NCBI GenBank assembly: GCA_007449985.2
Contig: VIIQ02000621.1
Span: forward strand, 248,001 to 312,000
Direction of reading: 5' to 3'
From: Desmodesmus armatus
Taxonomy: Eukaryota > Chlorophyta > Chlorophyceae > Sphaeropleales > Scenedesmaceae
DNA length: 64,000 nt
The notes under the pieces were generated by a model, which was given only the letters and a program-made list of their open reading frames with translations, ran no database searches and was not told where the DNA came from. Position numbers and translations under genes: made by a program. This document shows positions 22,521 through 34,100 of this stretch, one piece after another. How positions within the stretch are numbered: the first letter of the stretch is position 1; each line of letters opens with the position of its first letter.

Positions 22521-25500
22521 GCGGAGAATTGCCTCCCCAATGACTTGGAGAAACGAATCAGAGATGAATGGGAGGCGCGCTGTGGCGTGCAGGCCTTGGC
22601 GGAGGCACTGGCGGACCATGTCATCCGTTATCACCAGCAATCAGGCAACGCACCTGTAGCAGATCCACACAACACCGACCCAGGTACCCCACACCCCAGA
22701 GGTCCTGTGGGCTGGTAGCCCGCTCGGCTGCAGTTGACAGCAGCATCAATGGCATCAGTACTGGCTATGGCTGCTGTTTGTGTTGACGGCTCAACCTCCT
22801 TCAACCTCCGTCATGCTTGCGCTGTTGTGGCTGTGCTGCATCCCGCTGTTTCCACCTCGTTCCGTGGTTGCCGCAGGCTCATGGCTTGAGGTGCACTGGC
22901 GGTACCAGCTGCATGAGCAGGGGCTGGGAACATACCTGGACGCGGAGGCTCTGCGCGGGTTCCATGACTCAGTACGGCCAAAGAACTTTGAGGAGCAGGC
23001 CGTGGTCAGGCAGAAGCTGCAAGAGGAGGAGCAGCAGATCCAAATGACAGGAAGGCCCACGTGAGCAGGGCTTACATCGGGCAGCAGCTGCCGTTCGTGC
23101 AGGCCATCACCTTTGCACAAGCGTTGTGCGGGCGCATGCTTGAATGCTTTCGATCCAGTCCTGCTGGAATGTCAGGGTGATGTCAGCTGCTGACAGCGTG
23201 CTGATGTGCAGATGAGGCACACACAGACCTGCAGCAGCAGCGTGCAGGCAGCAGGACAGCCATGCTGCAAGTACTCACTCATGCCGCCCATTGGTCGCAT
23301 TCGCTACAGCGCTCGGTGCGTGTGTCGGATAATGGTCTGACGGCCCGTCTAAGTGCCCTGCATCAACATCAACATGCCGCCTGCCTGCCTGCATGTTTGC
23401 TGCTCACCTGCCGTCACAGTGGTGATGCGCAACGTTCTGAGGTGATGCTGACAACCATGTGGGGACTGGATCCTAGGGCTCGTGCCAGAGTTCTGTCCAA
23501 CTACGTCAACACAGCGATGCAGTGCAGGCAAGTGCTGCACATGCTGGCGCATGCAGCTGTGTCTGTCGTTCACTGCGGCATGCATCACTTGCAGCTTATG
23601 CAGCCGCGGCAGGGCGGACTAGCATGGCCTTTCTTCTCCACGTTCAAGCAGCGCAACTTGCACAGGCTTACAGCATGGTGAAGGTGGCAGCAGGCAGACC
23701 AAGTGTCAACAAAGTCACTTGGCAGGGTTTGTGCTGCATGCGTATGTTCGTGCTGCATGCGTAGGAAATGGCTGCAGTTATCTGCTTCCCTGCAGTAGTG
23801 GCTGCATGCCTGACCCTGTTGCGCCTGCCGCCTGTTGTGTGCCCCCCCCCCCTGCGCCTTCAGGCCTCACGGCTTCAGCAGTGTTGGGCGTGTGCCTGCA
23901 GACAGCCCCATGGGCCGCCTGCTGCTGCATGGCCTGCACGTCTTCCTGGCGACCTGCTTTGATCCATCAGCCCTCCTGCACCTGCACACACGCCACCACA
24001 GGTGATGCTCTAGGTTGGTGGGTGCATGGGTAGCCAGCAGTTGGAAAGGCTGGACGTTGGGGTGCACACTGTGCTTCACAGCTAAGCATGCGGTGTCAAA
24101 TAGCTTCCTTGCATCCTTACACACATTACACACATACCATCCAGGCAGTGTTGGCGCCTTTCCTGCAATACTTTCGTGTGAACAGGGTTGATGCATGCAG
24201 AGTGCAAGCACACTTCAGCATCTTGTATGTATGTGTGTGCTGGCATGTTTGCGCTGTAGGTCTGTGGTGATCAACCACCCAGCAGGCGAGATCCTGCAGT
24301 ACCAGACGACATACTCAAACGGCATGGCTCCCAGCACATTCACGGGCGCTTTGCCTCCTGTTGCTGCACAGGTACAGTGAATGATGCGGTTGCTTGCTGG
24401 CTACTGTCGTGCCTGGTCTGTTGATGTTGGGACTGCGGCTTGTAGTAAAAAGTTCCAGTAGGACAGGCGGCAGTGGTAGCTCGAAGCAAGCAATGTCTCT
24501 TTCCCGCCTGGTGCTGGCAGATTGTTGCGCAACACAAGACACACACCATATCTGTTGGTGGGTGCATGCCATTCGTCTGCCTGGTCTGGTTGGCTGTAAT
24601 CAGCTGTGCGGCTGCCGCACTGCTGCAGGTGCCGCTGTTTGACCACCTGAGCCTTCACTTGCAGCTGCAGCTTGTCAGTGGCGTGCTGACTGGAATCCTT
24701 GCAGCAGGGTGAGTCACCGTGCTGGCAGGCACGACAGCGCAGCCCATGGCATGGCATGGCATGGCGTGGGACGACAGCACATGGGCATGGCATGGTGGCT
24801 CACTTGCATTCTTCACCACAGGTTGCAGCCGGAGCGCAACCACTGATGGACAGGGTGTAGCCCTTGTCTGTCACTGCCGTACTGCTGCCAGCACAGCAAA
24901 AACTAGGTTGTGGCGTATGGCCAGGTTGCGTCTCTGCGCTCCTTACTCAAGCATGCTCTGCAATCAGCGCCTGCCCCTGCACGAACGCATTGGAGGTGAT
25001 GTGGCCCTTGCCTTCACTCCACAGGGATGAGGATGTTGCCGGAGGCAGCAGCATTGTAACTGGCAGCGGCGCAGCTGCCCTTCCTGCTGACCACGTGTAC
25101 AACTGGTCTGCCTTCAACAAGCTGCTGCTGCTGGGCATGTATGCTCCTGTGGAGGAGGCCCACACATGCACGGAGCCGGCGCAGGCACAGCTGGTCCGGC
25201 AGCAGCTGCAGCAGCTGCAGGCAGCGCGGCAGGTGAGGGGCGGCTGCAGGAGGGGCACATGCAAGTACACCTGGCTCGGCCCAACGTGGCATCACGCTGT
25301 AATGCAGTCTGAAGTTGCGACAGTGTGTGTTCAGGACTGGTAAAATCGACCAGCAGGCTGCACGACATAGGTTGCTTGTTACAATGCATGTCATGCATCT
25401 GTTGTAACGTTGGTCCAGTCCACTGAACTGCAGCATTTGAAAATGTGCCCACACAGTTGTCAACGTGGTCACCCCGCTGACGAGTGCCCTCCATGCATGT

Positions 25501-26125
25501 CATGCATCGTGTGGGCCCGCAGGCGGACGTCGCCATGTCTCTCAGCAGCCTGCAGCAGTCGCTGGCATCATTCCGGTGTGTGCTGCATGACCAGCTGGCA
25601 GCAGAGCTGGCGGTGGGCCAAGCAGCACTGCAGCTCTTCGCAGCAGGCCAGCAGGAGCGGCAGCGGCGGCAGCCGCAGCCTGACCAACAGTATACGCACG
25701 AGCAGATGGCGCAGCTGCAGCGGCAGCTGCAGGAATGCCATTTGTCTGCCTTTCTGGGTCAGCACAGCAGCAGCGGTGGCAGCGGCAGCAGCAGTGGAAG
25801 CAGTAGCAGCAATGGTGGCGATCGTACCGCAGCAACTCAGGACCAGCAGCTGGTGCTGTTGGTATGCTCGCTGCTGGCGTGGCCGCTGATGGCCATGTCG
25901 CCCACACTGTTTGATGCTGCTTACCCCACCTTGCGACAGCAGCAGCAGCAGCAAGGGGTTGGGGTCACTGCTACCCACACACAGCCCTTCTGCACGGCAC
26001 AGTTGTGTCAGCTGCTGCGTGCTGCTGTGGCTGGCGTTGGTGGTGAGGGCAACAGCAGCTCGTCTCCCCGTAGTCAGGGCATCAAGGGGGTCTTATTGCG
26101 GGCTTTGAACTTGGGGGGTGCCCCT

Positions 26126-26197
<72 letters not shown>

Positions 26198-29100
26198 GAC
26201 CTGCAGCAGCATGCACAGCAGGATCCACAGCAGTTGCTGATCTCCTGGCTGCTGCAGTTGCTGGTGCTGCAGTGGCAACAACCACCACCGGCATGTGGTG
26301 CTGCAGACTCTGAGCTGCGGGGTGACAGCATGGCGGCACCGAGCGGCAGTTCCGGCTGTGCAGCCGCAGCAGCAGCTGGCAAGGCAGGGGTGTGCAGTGA
26401 TCCTGTTGCGGGTGTGCAGCTGGCTGCGTTCACGCGGGGCCTGTGCAACCTGCTGGTGCTGCGTCTGCTGTCTCGTGCGCCTCCCTGTGAGGCCTGGTCT
26501 TGGGAGGCATGCCTGGCAGTCACACAGCTGCTGGCCAGCAGCCAACAGGCAGCAGCGGCAGCAGGGGGACTCATGTACCAGGCGGTCACTCTTTTGCAGA
26601 CCTCTGGGGCCCTTGAAGCGGACAAAAATCTGGTGGAGCAGCAGCAAACAGATGCATCAAAGCCAGGGCCACACCACAGCACTAGCAGCAGGCGGGATGA
26701 GCATTACTTTGTGCTGCATCTGCTGACAGTCCTGCAGCAGCTGCAGCAAGCAGAGCAGGCCTTGCTGGCGTGCACCAGCAGTGACAGCAACAGCAGCAGC
26801 GGCAATCGCAGCGCGCGCTCTCTGCACCAGGCTCTGCACAGCACCAGCACCAGCAACAGCAGCCACTTCAGAAGCAGGAGCAGGAGCAAGGCGAGGGCAC
26901 TGCAGCAGCAGCAGCCGCTGCTGCAGGACTTTGGTGTTGCCACCTTCTGGCGCAGCCAGTTGCTGGGTCAGTACAGGGACACACGCAAGGATGGCTACAC
27001 CTGGGTGCAGAAGTACTTCTCAGATGTCGTACCAGGCAATTGCAGACCAGGCTTCTGGGGACTGGTGCGTCTTGTGTAGGAGTCATGTGTGATTCAAATA
27101 TGTTCGAATTTTGATTATGCATGTGTGACAAGCATGGCGCTTGCTTTTGTTTGATTGCATTCCACCTTATCAGGCAGACTGGGAGTCGCATGTTGCTGCT
27201 CTACCTGTGCTCGTCAGCATTCAGCCCACAATGAGCCAGCAGTTGTGATGCTGGAGAGCTGCAGTAAACCCTGGCTCACTGCCCGCATGTGTGCGCCTGC
27301 CCTCCTCCCCCCTCGTCCTGCAGGTGGGCAAGTTTGCGGCTGCAGACCAGCTCAACCTTCGGCATGCAGAGGTGCCCACAGCTGTCGCAGCAGTACCCCA
27401 GCCCGTATTGGTGCAAGAGGTTGGGGAGCAGCCGCAGAACGGCTGGCACGTGCAGCAGGCAGTCCTTGCCAAGCAGCTGGCCAGGACTGCCAACATGCAG
27501 CTGCGGCAGAAGGTGAGAGGTGTGAGGATGGTGGCGGCATGCTGTGCTGTGCTGTGGCCTGGGGCGAGCTGGACTTGCATCTTTGTTGAGCATCTCTCAA
27601 ACTTCACATGTTGCCGCAAGTGTGCTGGCAGCAGCGCTGCCTGCCCAGCATGGGCATACACGACATGGCGCTAGCACACAACACTGGCATAGGGTGACTG
27701 TGAGGTACCTAGCACACATAGTGTTGCCCTCGCTTGCAAGAAGATTGCCTGGGTGTCTCTTGACGTGTCTGATATGCCCTGGGCATGCTGTCTGCTGCCC
27801 TGCAGGACATGCGGCAGCTAGCAGCTGATGCCGGCCTCCCAGTGCAGCATCAGGCCCTCAGGAGCCTCATGCAGTGTGCCTTCCTGGCAGCACAGCAGCC
27901 GCAGCTGCTAGCCTACTCCAGCGCACAGCCACAAGCCCTGCAGGAAGCGGCAGCGGCAGCAGCGGCACAGGGATCCACTCCTGACGATGACGGTGATGTG
28001 TTCCCTAGCCCCTGTTCCTCCCCAGAGCCGTCCGTCAGTGACAGTCTGAGGGAAGCTCTCAGCAGGAGCGATGGCAGTGCTGGTGCTGGTGCTGCCGCTG
28101 CAGCAGCTGCTGCCGCTGCAGGGGCTTGGCGAGATCACACAGGCTTCCATTTGAGCAGTGTGGTTGCGCTAGGGCCCTTGTTTGAGGAAGGCCAGCAGGG
28201 GCCCTGTCTCACTCGGTTCATGCAGCTGCTGCTGCAGTACCATGCAGACACAGCAGCTGCTGCACGCTCAGCACTGCAGCGGCTGCAGCCAGAGCTGCAA
28301 AAGCTGCGGCTGTGGGCACCTCAGCTCAGCGGCTGCACTCCCAGTGCTAACAACAGCAGCAGCTGCAGCCGCAGGAGTGAGGTTGGCTATGTGCCAGCTG
28401 AGCGCAGCCGGCTGCTGGTGCTGCTGATGGGTCTGTTCCACTTGCAGATGCTGGAGGAGCAGCAGAGCCGGCAGCGCAGGCAGCAGTGGGAGCAGCAGCA
28501 GCAGGACAGGGAGCAGCAGTGGGCGGCGCAGCAGCAGGGCAGTAAGCCGCCGGCAACGTCGCAGCAGCAGCAGGAGGAGGAGGTGGAACAGCAGCTACAC
28601 CCGCAGCAGATGCGAGCGCAGCGGAGGCAGCATGTGCGAGTGACCCGCAGCGCGTCAGGCGATGGCGCAGCAGCAGCAGCTGCCGGTGGCAGTGCTGCCA
28701 GCGTGTACAGTGACATGCAACTGTGCCAGCGGTTTGCTGTTGCAATTGCGGAGAGGGCGTACACCATGCCCGACCTGCTGATGTACTGCTTGATGCCGCT
28801 GGACCATTCCAGCAGCTCGTCGCATGAGGCAGCACAGCAAAGCAGCACCTCTGGCAAGGCGCCGCAGGGCTCTCAGCAGCAGCAGCGGTTTGAGGTGTGC
28901 CCTGTCAGCACGGCCCTGGTTCGTGATGGTGATGCCATCATGACGCAGCCAATGCGTGCCCACCCTCCTGAACTGCCGCCTAATGCGCTGTGTGATGTGT
29001 GCACTACCAGCAGTGTTGCTCAGCACTTTGCAATGCAGATGGACATGCCGGGAATGTTCAGAAACACGGGGCTCGCCTTCCAGCCGGCCTCTGCCATCTG

Positions 29101-30052
29101 TGGGCAGTGCTGCAGCGCCTACTACTGCAGCGCATGTGGACGCAGCAACAGCAATGCTTGGCGGCAGCACCAGCGGTGCTGCCCTGCTCTGTGCGCGGCG
29201 GGGGAGCAGGTGAAACAGCACGCTGCGGTACCCTCTGGCCTTGGGCCGAAGCTGGGCGCACATACTGCGATCAGGGTGTGTGCCTGCAGCTGCGCAGCTG
29301 CAGGCACAAGCAGTATGTGTGCCAAGTGCCAAGTTGCGTGTGATCGTGCGCGTGATTGGCAGAAGCTGCGCGGCCGCTGCAACCCGCTGCTGCAGTATGC
29401 TGGCCCCTGGGAGCCGTCTCACCCACAGCTGCAGGCTGTCGGCAGTCTGCTGCCGCTGTCGCTCAGCAGGCAGGGTTTCAATGGGGATGCGAGCAGCTTG
29501 GGGAGGCTTCCGCAGCCAGCCAACCTCTGGCTGTTCACCTGTTCACTTATTGAGATGACCCGAGAGTGGCAAGAGCATGCGCAGGACCCTGAGTCTTCTG
29601 CAGCACAGGCAGCACGCCGCAAGATGGCGGGCAGCAGCAGCAGTGCTCCTGCCGATGCCGGCAGCAGCAGCCACCAGGGGCAGGGTGCGCAGCACCAGGC
29701 TGGGAGTAGCCGCAGCTGGGGAGCAGAGGCACCAGGGTTAGCAGCAGGCCGTGGGAAGAGCCCTGACGGCAGCTCTGCCGCCCGTGGTGGTGTACCAGCC
29801 GGGCTGGGCAGCTCCCTAGCTCCACGACGCAAGGAGCAGAAGCAACAGCAGCCGCAGCAGCAGGACAATCCGATGAGCAAGATGGGCAACTTCGTCCAGG
29901 ATGTTGTGGCCAATGACTGGGGGTTGCCGGATTCGCCTCTGGGGTCTGACGACGACCAGTGGTGTCATGCTTTTCCTGAGTTTGGCTTGGGCCCTAGTGG
30001 GGAGGTGACAGTGGAATCATTGTTCCAGCAGTTTGGCGTGGGGGAGAGTTGA
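22521..30052 (+). CDS. Zinc-cluster paralogue A: large Gln/Ala-rich protein with MYND-like finger (5' end open)
   Basis: No family recognised. Ten exons join in phase: 22521-22683, 22877-23060, 23420-23527, 23864-24001, 24260-24371, 24629-24708, 25025-25232, 25523-27064, 27324-27512, 27806-30052, about 1,656 residues. The first exon starts at an acceptor (GTGCAG), so at least one 5' exon is unseen. Ordered blocks include GRVPADSPMGRLLLHGLHVFL, VPLFDHLSLHLQLQL, HVYNWSAFNKLLLLGMYAP, a Leu-rich SLSSLQQSLASFRCVLHDQL segment, and a helical block AAFTRGLCNLLVLRLLSRA. They are separated by Gln/Ser/Ala tracts, one of 23 Gln. Near 29000-29190 is a MYND-like cluster: CDVC, CGQC, YYCSAC, then H...C. A second Cys group follows (CACSC, CAKC). 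Hydrophobic helices without clear membrane spans suggest a soluble helical scaffold. Exon 3 has a GC donor. A full tandem paralogue follows. Confidence 0.75.
26129..26197 (+). repeat. Polyglutamine (CAG) tract in paralogue A
   Basis: About 23 consecutive Gln codons, nearly all CAG with CAA last, in the long exon 25523-27064. The corresponding region of paralogue B lacks a tract of this length. Confidence 0.95.
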
Positions 30053-31133
30053 GTGTCAGGGCCATTTGGCAGCACACAGCAGGGTAGGAACACAGCTGGG
30101 CAGCCTGCATGGGCTGCAATGTATGGGTGCCTGCTGGTGTGATGCGCTGTGGATGTATGAGGTACCGGCTAGAGCAGCTTGCCAGAGGTTCGTCAGGCAG
30201 GTGGTTGCAGGGGGCAAATGCATGAAAAGTTGGGGTTTGTTTGGCTGGCTGATCAACATATGGTTTCTATCTTGATGTTCTGGTGCCGGTTTAGGCAGGC
30301 TTGAGGCTGCGGGCTTGCGCATGCCAGTGCTTGCATGGTGACTGGGCGGTCTGTCCGGACAGCCTGGATCCAGCACTGCAACGTGCTGAGTGGCACCCCG
30401 TTGGTGTTGCTGCCATGGGCTCTGAAAGTGCAGACATTATCAAAGTTCATCAGCCAGCATGTCTGAGGGTTCAACAAGGAGGTTGGACAGTTTGTCATGC
30501 AATGCCAGCCCCTCATTGAGGCTTGTCCATGGCAGTGCATGGCACTCATTCCTCAATGAGCTATCAACGGCACAACCAAGACCTTCTGCACAGGTCTTAC
30601 TTCAGAAATGTGCGGGCCAGCTTACTGGGGGCATGCAGGGGCGGATGAAGCGTTGGAATATGAAGCGACGATGGCTGATCACGGGTAAACTGCTCACTGC
30701 TGCTCGCCTGATAATGTCAGGCCCCAATCCAGGAAAGTGACTGTACCAAACATTGTCTCAGGATTTGTTCTTTATTGCGCACGATGTTGTATCAGTATGC
30801 TGGGATAGGCTGACAGATCCACCAGAGGTGGGACAACCATGTTGTCAAGGCTGGGCCTTTTCAGCACCCCAGGGTGTAGACAAAGCCCTAGTGAAGTACC
30901 AAATGAGGTGGGTCGTTAGCCAGCTGCAGCAGCTGAGCAGCAGAGCAGGTGAAATGCAGTGCCTTTTCCACTACAGTGGCCTTGGTAGCAACAGACCCAG
31001 CCGACAATCTCTCTGCCGCCAGCCAGACAGCGCCAAACACTGGAAGTTCGCAAGCCACAGGGTCTGCTGATCTCTTGCTAGGCCTGCATCAACACAGGTG
31101 CCGGGAATGCTGTGTGCTGCTGCCTCTCAACAG
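30053..31133. other. Spacer between paralogues A and B
   Basis: About 1.1 kb. Must hold the 3' UTR of A, the promoter of B and probably the first exon(s) of B. I see no recognisable domain, and no mobile-element ends. Confidence 0.5.
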
Positions 31134-34100
31134 GAAAGTAGCCTGCCGATGGACATTGATGGCAGGGTCAGGGCATTGGACGCTGAGTGGAGGGCTCGAT
31201 GTGGGCTGCCACCAGATCTATGTCATATGCTGGCGCAGTGGTATGAACAGAAGGCCCCACTAGCTGCCAACCCCCAGTTGACAGACCCTGGTGCGTCCTC
31301 CTGCCACGTCTGGTTATCAGGACACATCAAACAGCATAGCAGAGCTGAATAAAAGGCATGCAGGACACTATTTGATCAGCTTGGTCGGTGCAGATTGTCG
31401 TGCCAACATCCGTGTTGAGCAATGACTTGCAAGGCGGTGGTCCGTGGGATAACTCTGTAGATGAGTTGCTGGTTGGGTGGGGCACACTGTTGGCTGCAGC
31501 ACGCAGCATGTTTGTGCACATCACATGCTGCCCCGGTCTAGGCGCTGGTGATGAGATGGAGGTAGGGTATGCTTGCACCAACAAACTGTCCAGCATCTGC
31601 CCTGATGCCTGACTGAAGCACAGCCTAGCTGAAGCACCCACTATCATCAGGCGAAACCAGCACCGGTGTGCATGCTGTTTCAGGACGCCGACCATCCAAG
31701 CGCACACCCACCTGCATCCGCCTCATGTGTGTGCTGATGCTGCAGGACCCTTGGTGGAGGCGTTGTGGCGGCTGCAGCTGCGGCAGGATGGCAAAGTTGC
31801 AAGCGAGTTGGCCAGCAGAAACACAGGCTTCCAGGACCACATGCCACACAGGACTCCTGTGGACAGATGGGAGAGTGGGCAGGCAATAGAGCCAACGTGA
31901 GCTGGGGCTTATGCATGGGTCAACAGTGCGGCAACAGCAAAGTACAAAGCAAGAGCAGCTGGCTGGGTTGTTGGGTTGCCAGCAACCGGGACCAACCCCC
32001 AGGGCGCTAGTGCTGGTTGTAGCTTTTGCGGCAGCAGTGCAGGCAGCAGTTCAGGGGCCCTTCTCAGCTTACCAGCAGCACCAACACCAGCACCAGTGCC
32101 TGTAGATATTGCTGCCCACCCAGCAGCTGACGGCTGTTTGCCTGCCATCATGCTGGTCTGGCAGCCAGGACGGCAGCGTTGGTGGGGAAAAGCAAGCACA
32201 CAGGAGCACCTCAGCCTCTCTGCTGCAGCAGCAGCTGCATGTGGCTGTGGTCAGGTACCGCAGCAGCTGCTTGCTGTTTTAGCTGCCAGCACACTGACCC
32301 AGCAGCCGTGGCACTAGTATCTACTGTGCAGACAGCTCCGTCCAGCAGTTGGGCTCAGCACTGCCGCCTTGTAGCTGTTCGCCACCTATCACTCAGCTGT
32401 CTAGCCACAGCAACACATGCATGCATGCATGCAATGCACCCTAGGGGCTGGACCCAATGGGCCCATCCCTATGCCCGTTGATTGCTTTTGACAGCGCCAA
32501 CATGTGCTGTGTGTCTCGATGCGCTGCAGCACTGAGACAGAACTGAAGCAGCTCAGGGAGGAGCTATGGGGCATGACAAGTGCGAAACGTGCCAAGGCCC
32601 TGGCTTCCTACCTTGAGTCAGCACTGCAGAACAGGTGGGAAGCTAGCCTGAACGCTGGCCTGCAGCAGTTGCAGCATGCAACTCCTCAGGATGTACAGCA
32701 CCGGCAGCTGCTGCAGCCTGCTGCATGTCCTGTCTCGCCAACTAGGGGCGCCAGATGCAAGATGTGGTGCTGGGTTGGGCTGATTGGTGTGATGGTTGCA
32801 ATGGTGTGCGTTCACAAGTTTTTACAGCAGAGTCATGCCGTCTGCATAAAACTCTGGTGTCTTTGGGGGCTTCGAAAGGCCGCCCAGCACAATCATCACC
32901 AGCCCTGCAAGGCTGGATTGGCTGCCCCACCACTTGTGCTTTCCTGCGGCGCCAAATGCGGCGAGCGCATGTTGAACAAGCGAGTTATACACAAAGCATA
33001 TGGTAGGGCTCGTGTGGCTGCATGTCTGACGCTGTTGCGCCTGCCGCCTCTTGTGCACCCCCCCCCCCCCCCGTGCGCCCTCAGGCCTCACGGCTTCAGC
33101 AGTGTTGGGCGTGTGCCTGCAGACAGCCCCATGGGCCGCCTGCTGCTGCACGGCTTGCACGTCTTGCTGGCGACTTTTGGCAGCAGCCAGAGCCTCATCC
33201 AGCTCAACAGCAGGCATGCCAGGTAGGCAGTGAGCTCCAGTGCAGGTCGGATATGCCGGCATTGTAAGGGAACTGGGCAGCTGAGTCGGTTGTTGTACTA
33301 TGAGAATACTGCACGCGTGCACCATGCTGGGCAGTCACACAAGCCTAGGGACCAGGAGCGGCTCATCGAGGAATGGTGGTGAGCAAGTAGAAGGTATCGA
33401 GGCATCAGGTGAAATGCAGTGATGCTAGCCACCCCCTGCCACTGCAGCTGTCATGACCAACACACATTCCAACACAAATTCTGGTGTGTGTGGTCCTCAA
33501 AGCAGTAGATCTCCAACATTTGCAAAGACAGGTCAAGGCAGCAGGTGCCCCTCCAGCTGGATGAGGTTGGGGTGCATTGAGTCAACTGGGCATTCTGCCC
33601 CTTACATGATGATCGATTCCATTTCAACAGGAGGCTGTGTGTGCTGTGGTGCATGATGTCTGCAGGCATCTGGCGGTCAACTCAAGCGGTGCTGAGGCCA
33701 TACACTACACTGCTGCCTTCTCCAATGGATTGTGTTGCAGCACCTTCACAGGCATCCTGCCGCCCGTTGGCACCCAGGTGGGACAGGAGCATTGATGGGG
33801 GGTGCCCCCCCCCCCCTTGGCCACTTTTAAACAAAGAAACGAGCGCCTGGGCGCACGGTGGGGATGTTGCTACTGCGGTCAGGGGGCAGTCATTCTGTTT
33901 CCCCCCGTCAATCAACGCGGAGTGCCAGGCATTTCCCTCTCTCTAGCTGGGCCACCTCTGCCATGTGGTGCTGTTGACAGGGATTGTTCGGGCTGTCCAC
34001 TGCGCATCAAGCAGCAGAAGTCATTGTGGTGTCTTGCTGGGCCTGCGTGTTGTGTCGGTGCCGCCAGACTTTGACGCTGCTGATCGGATTTTGTGAGCGC

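Noticed and set aside
25542..26682. Several minus-strand Ala/Cys/Leu-rich frames
   Set aside because: Shadows of Gln/Ser-rich codons in paralogue A.
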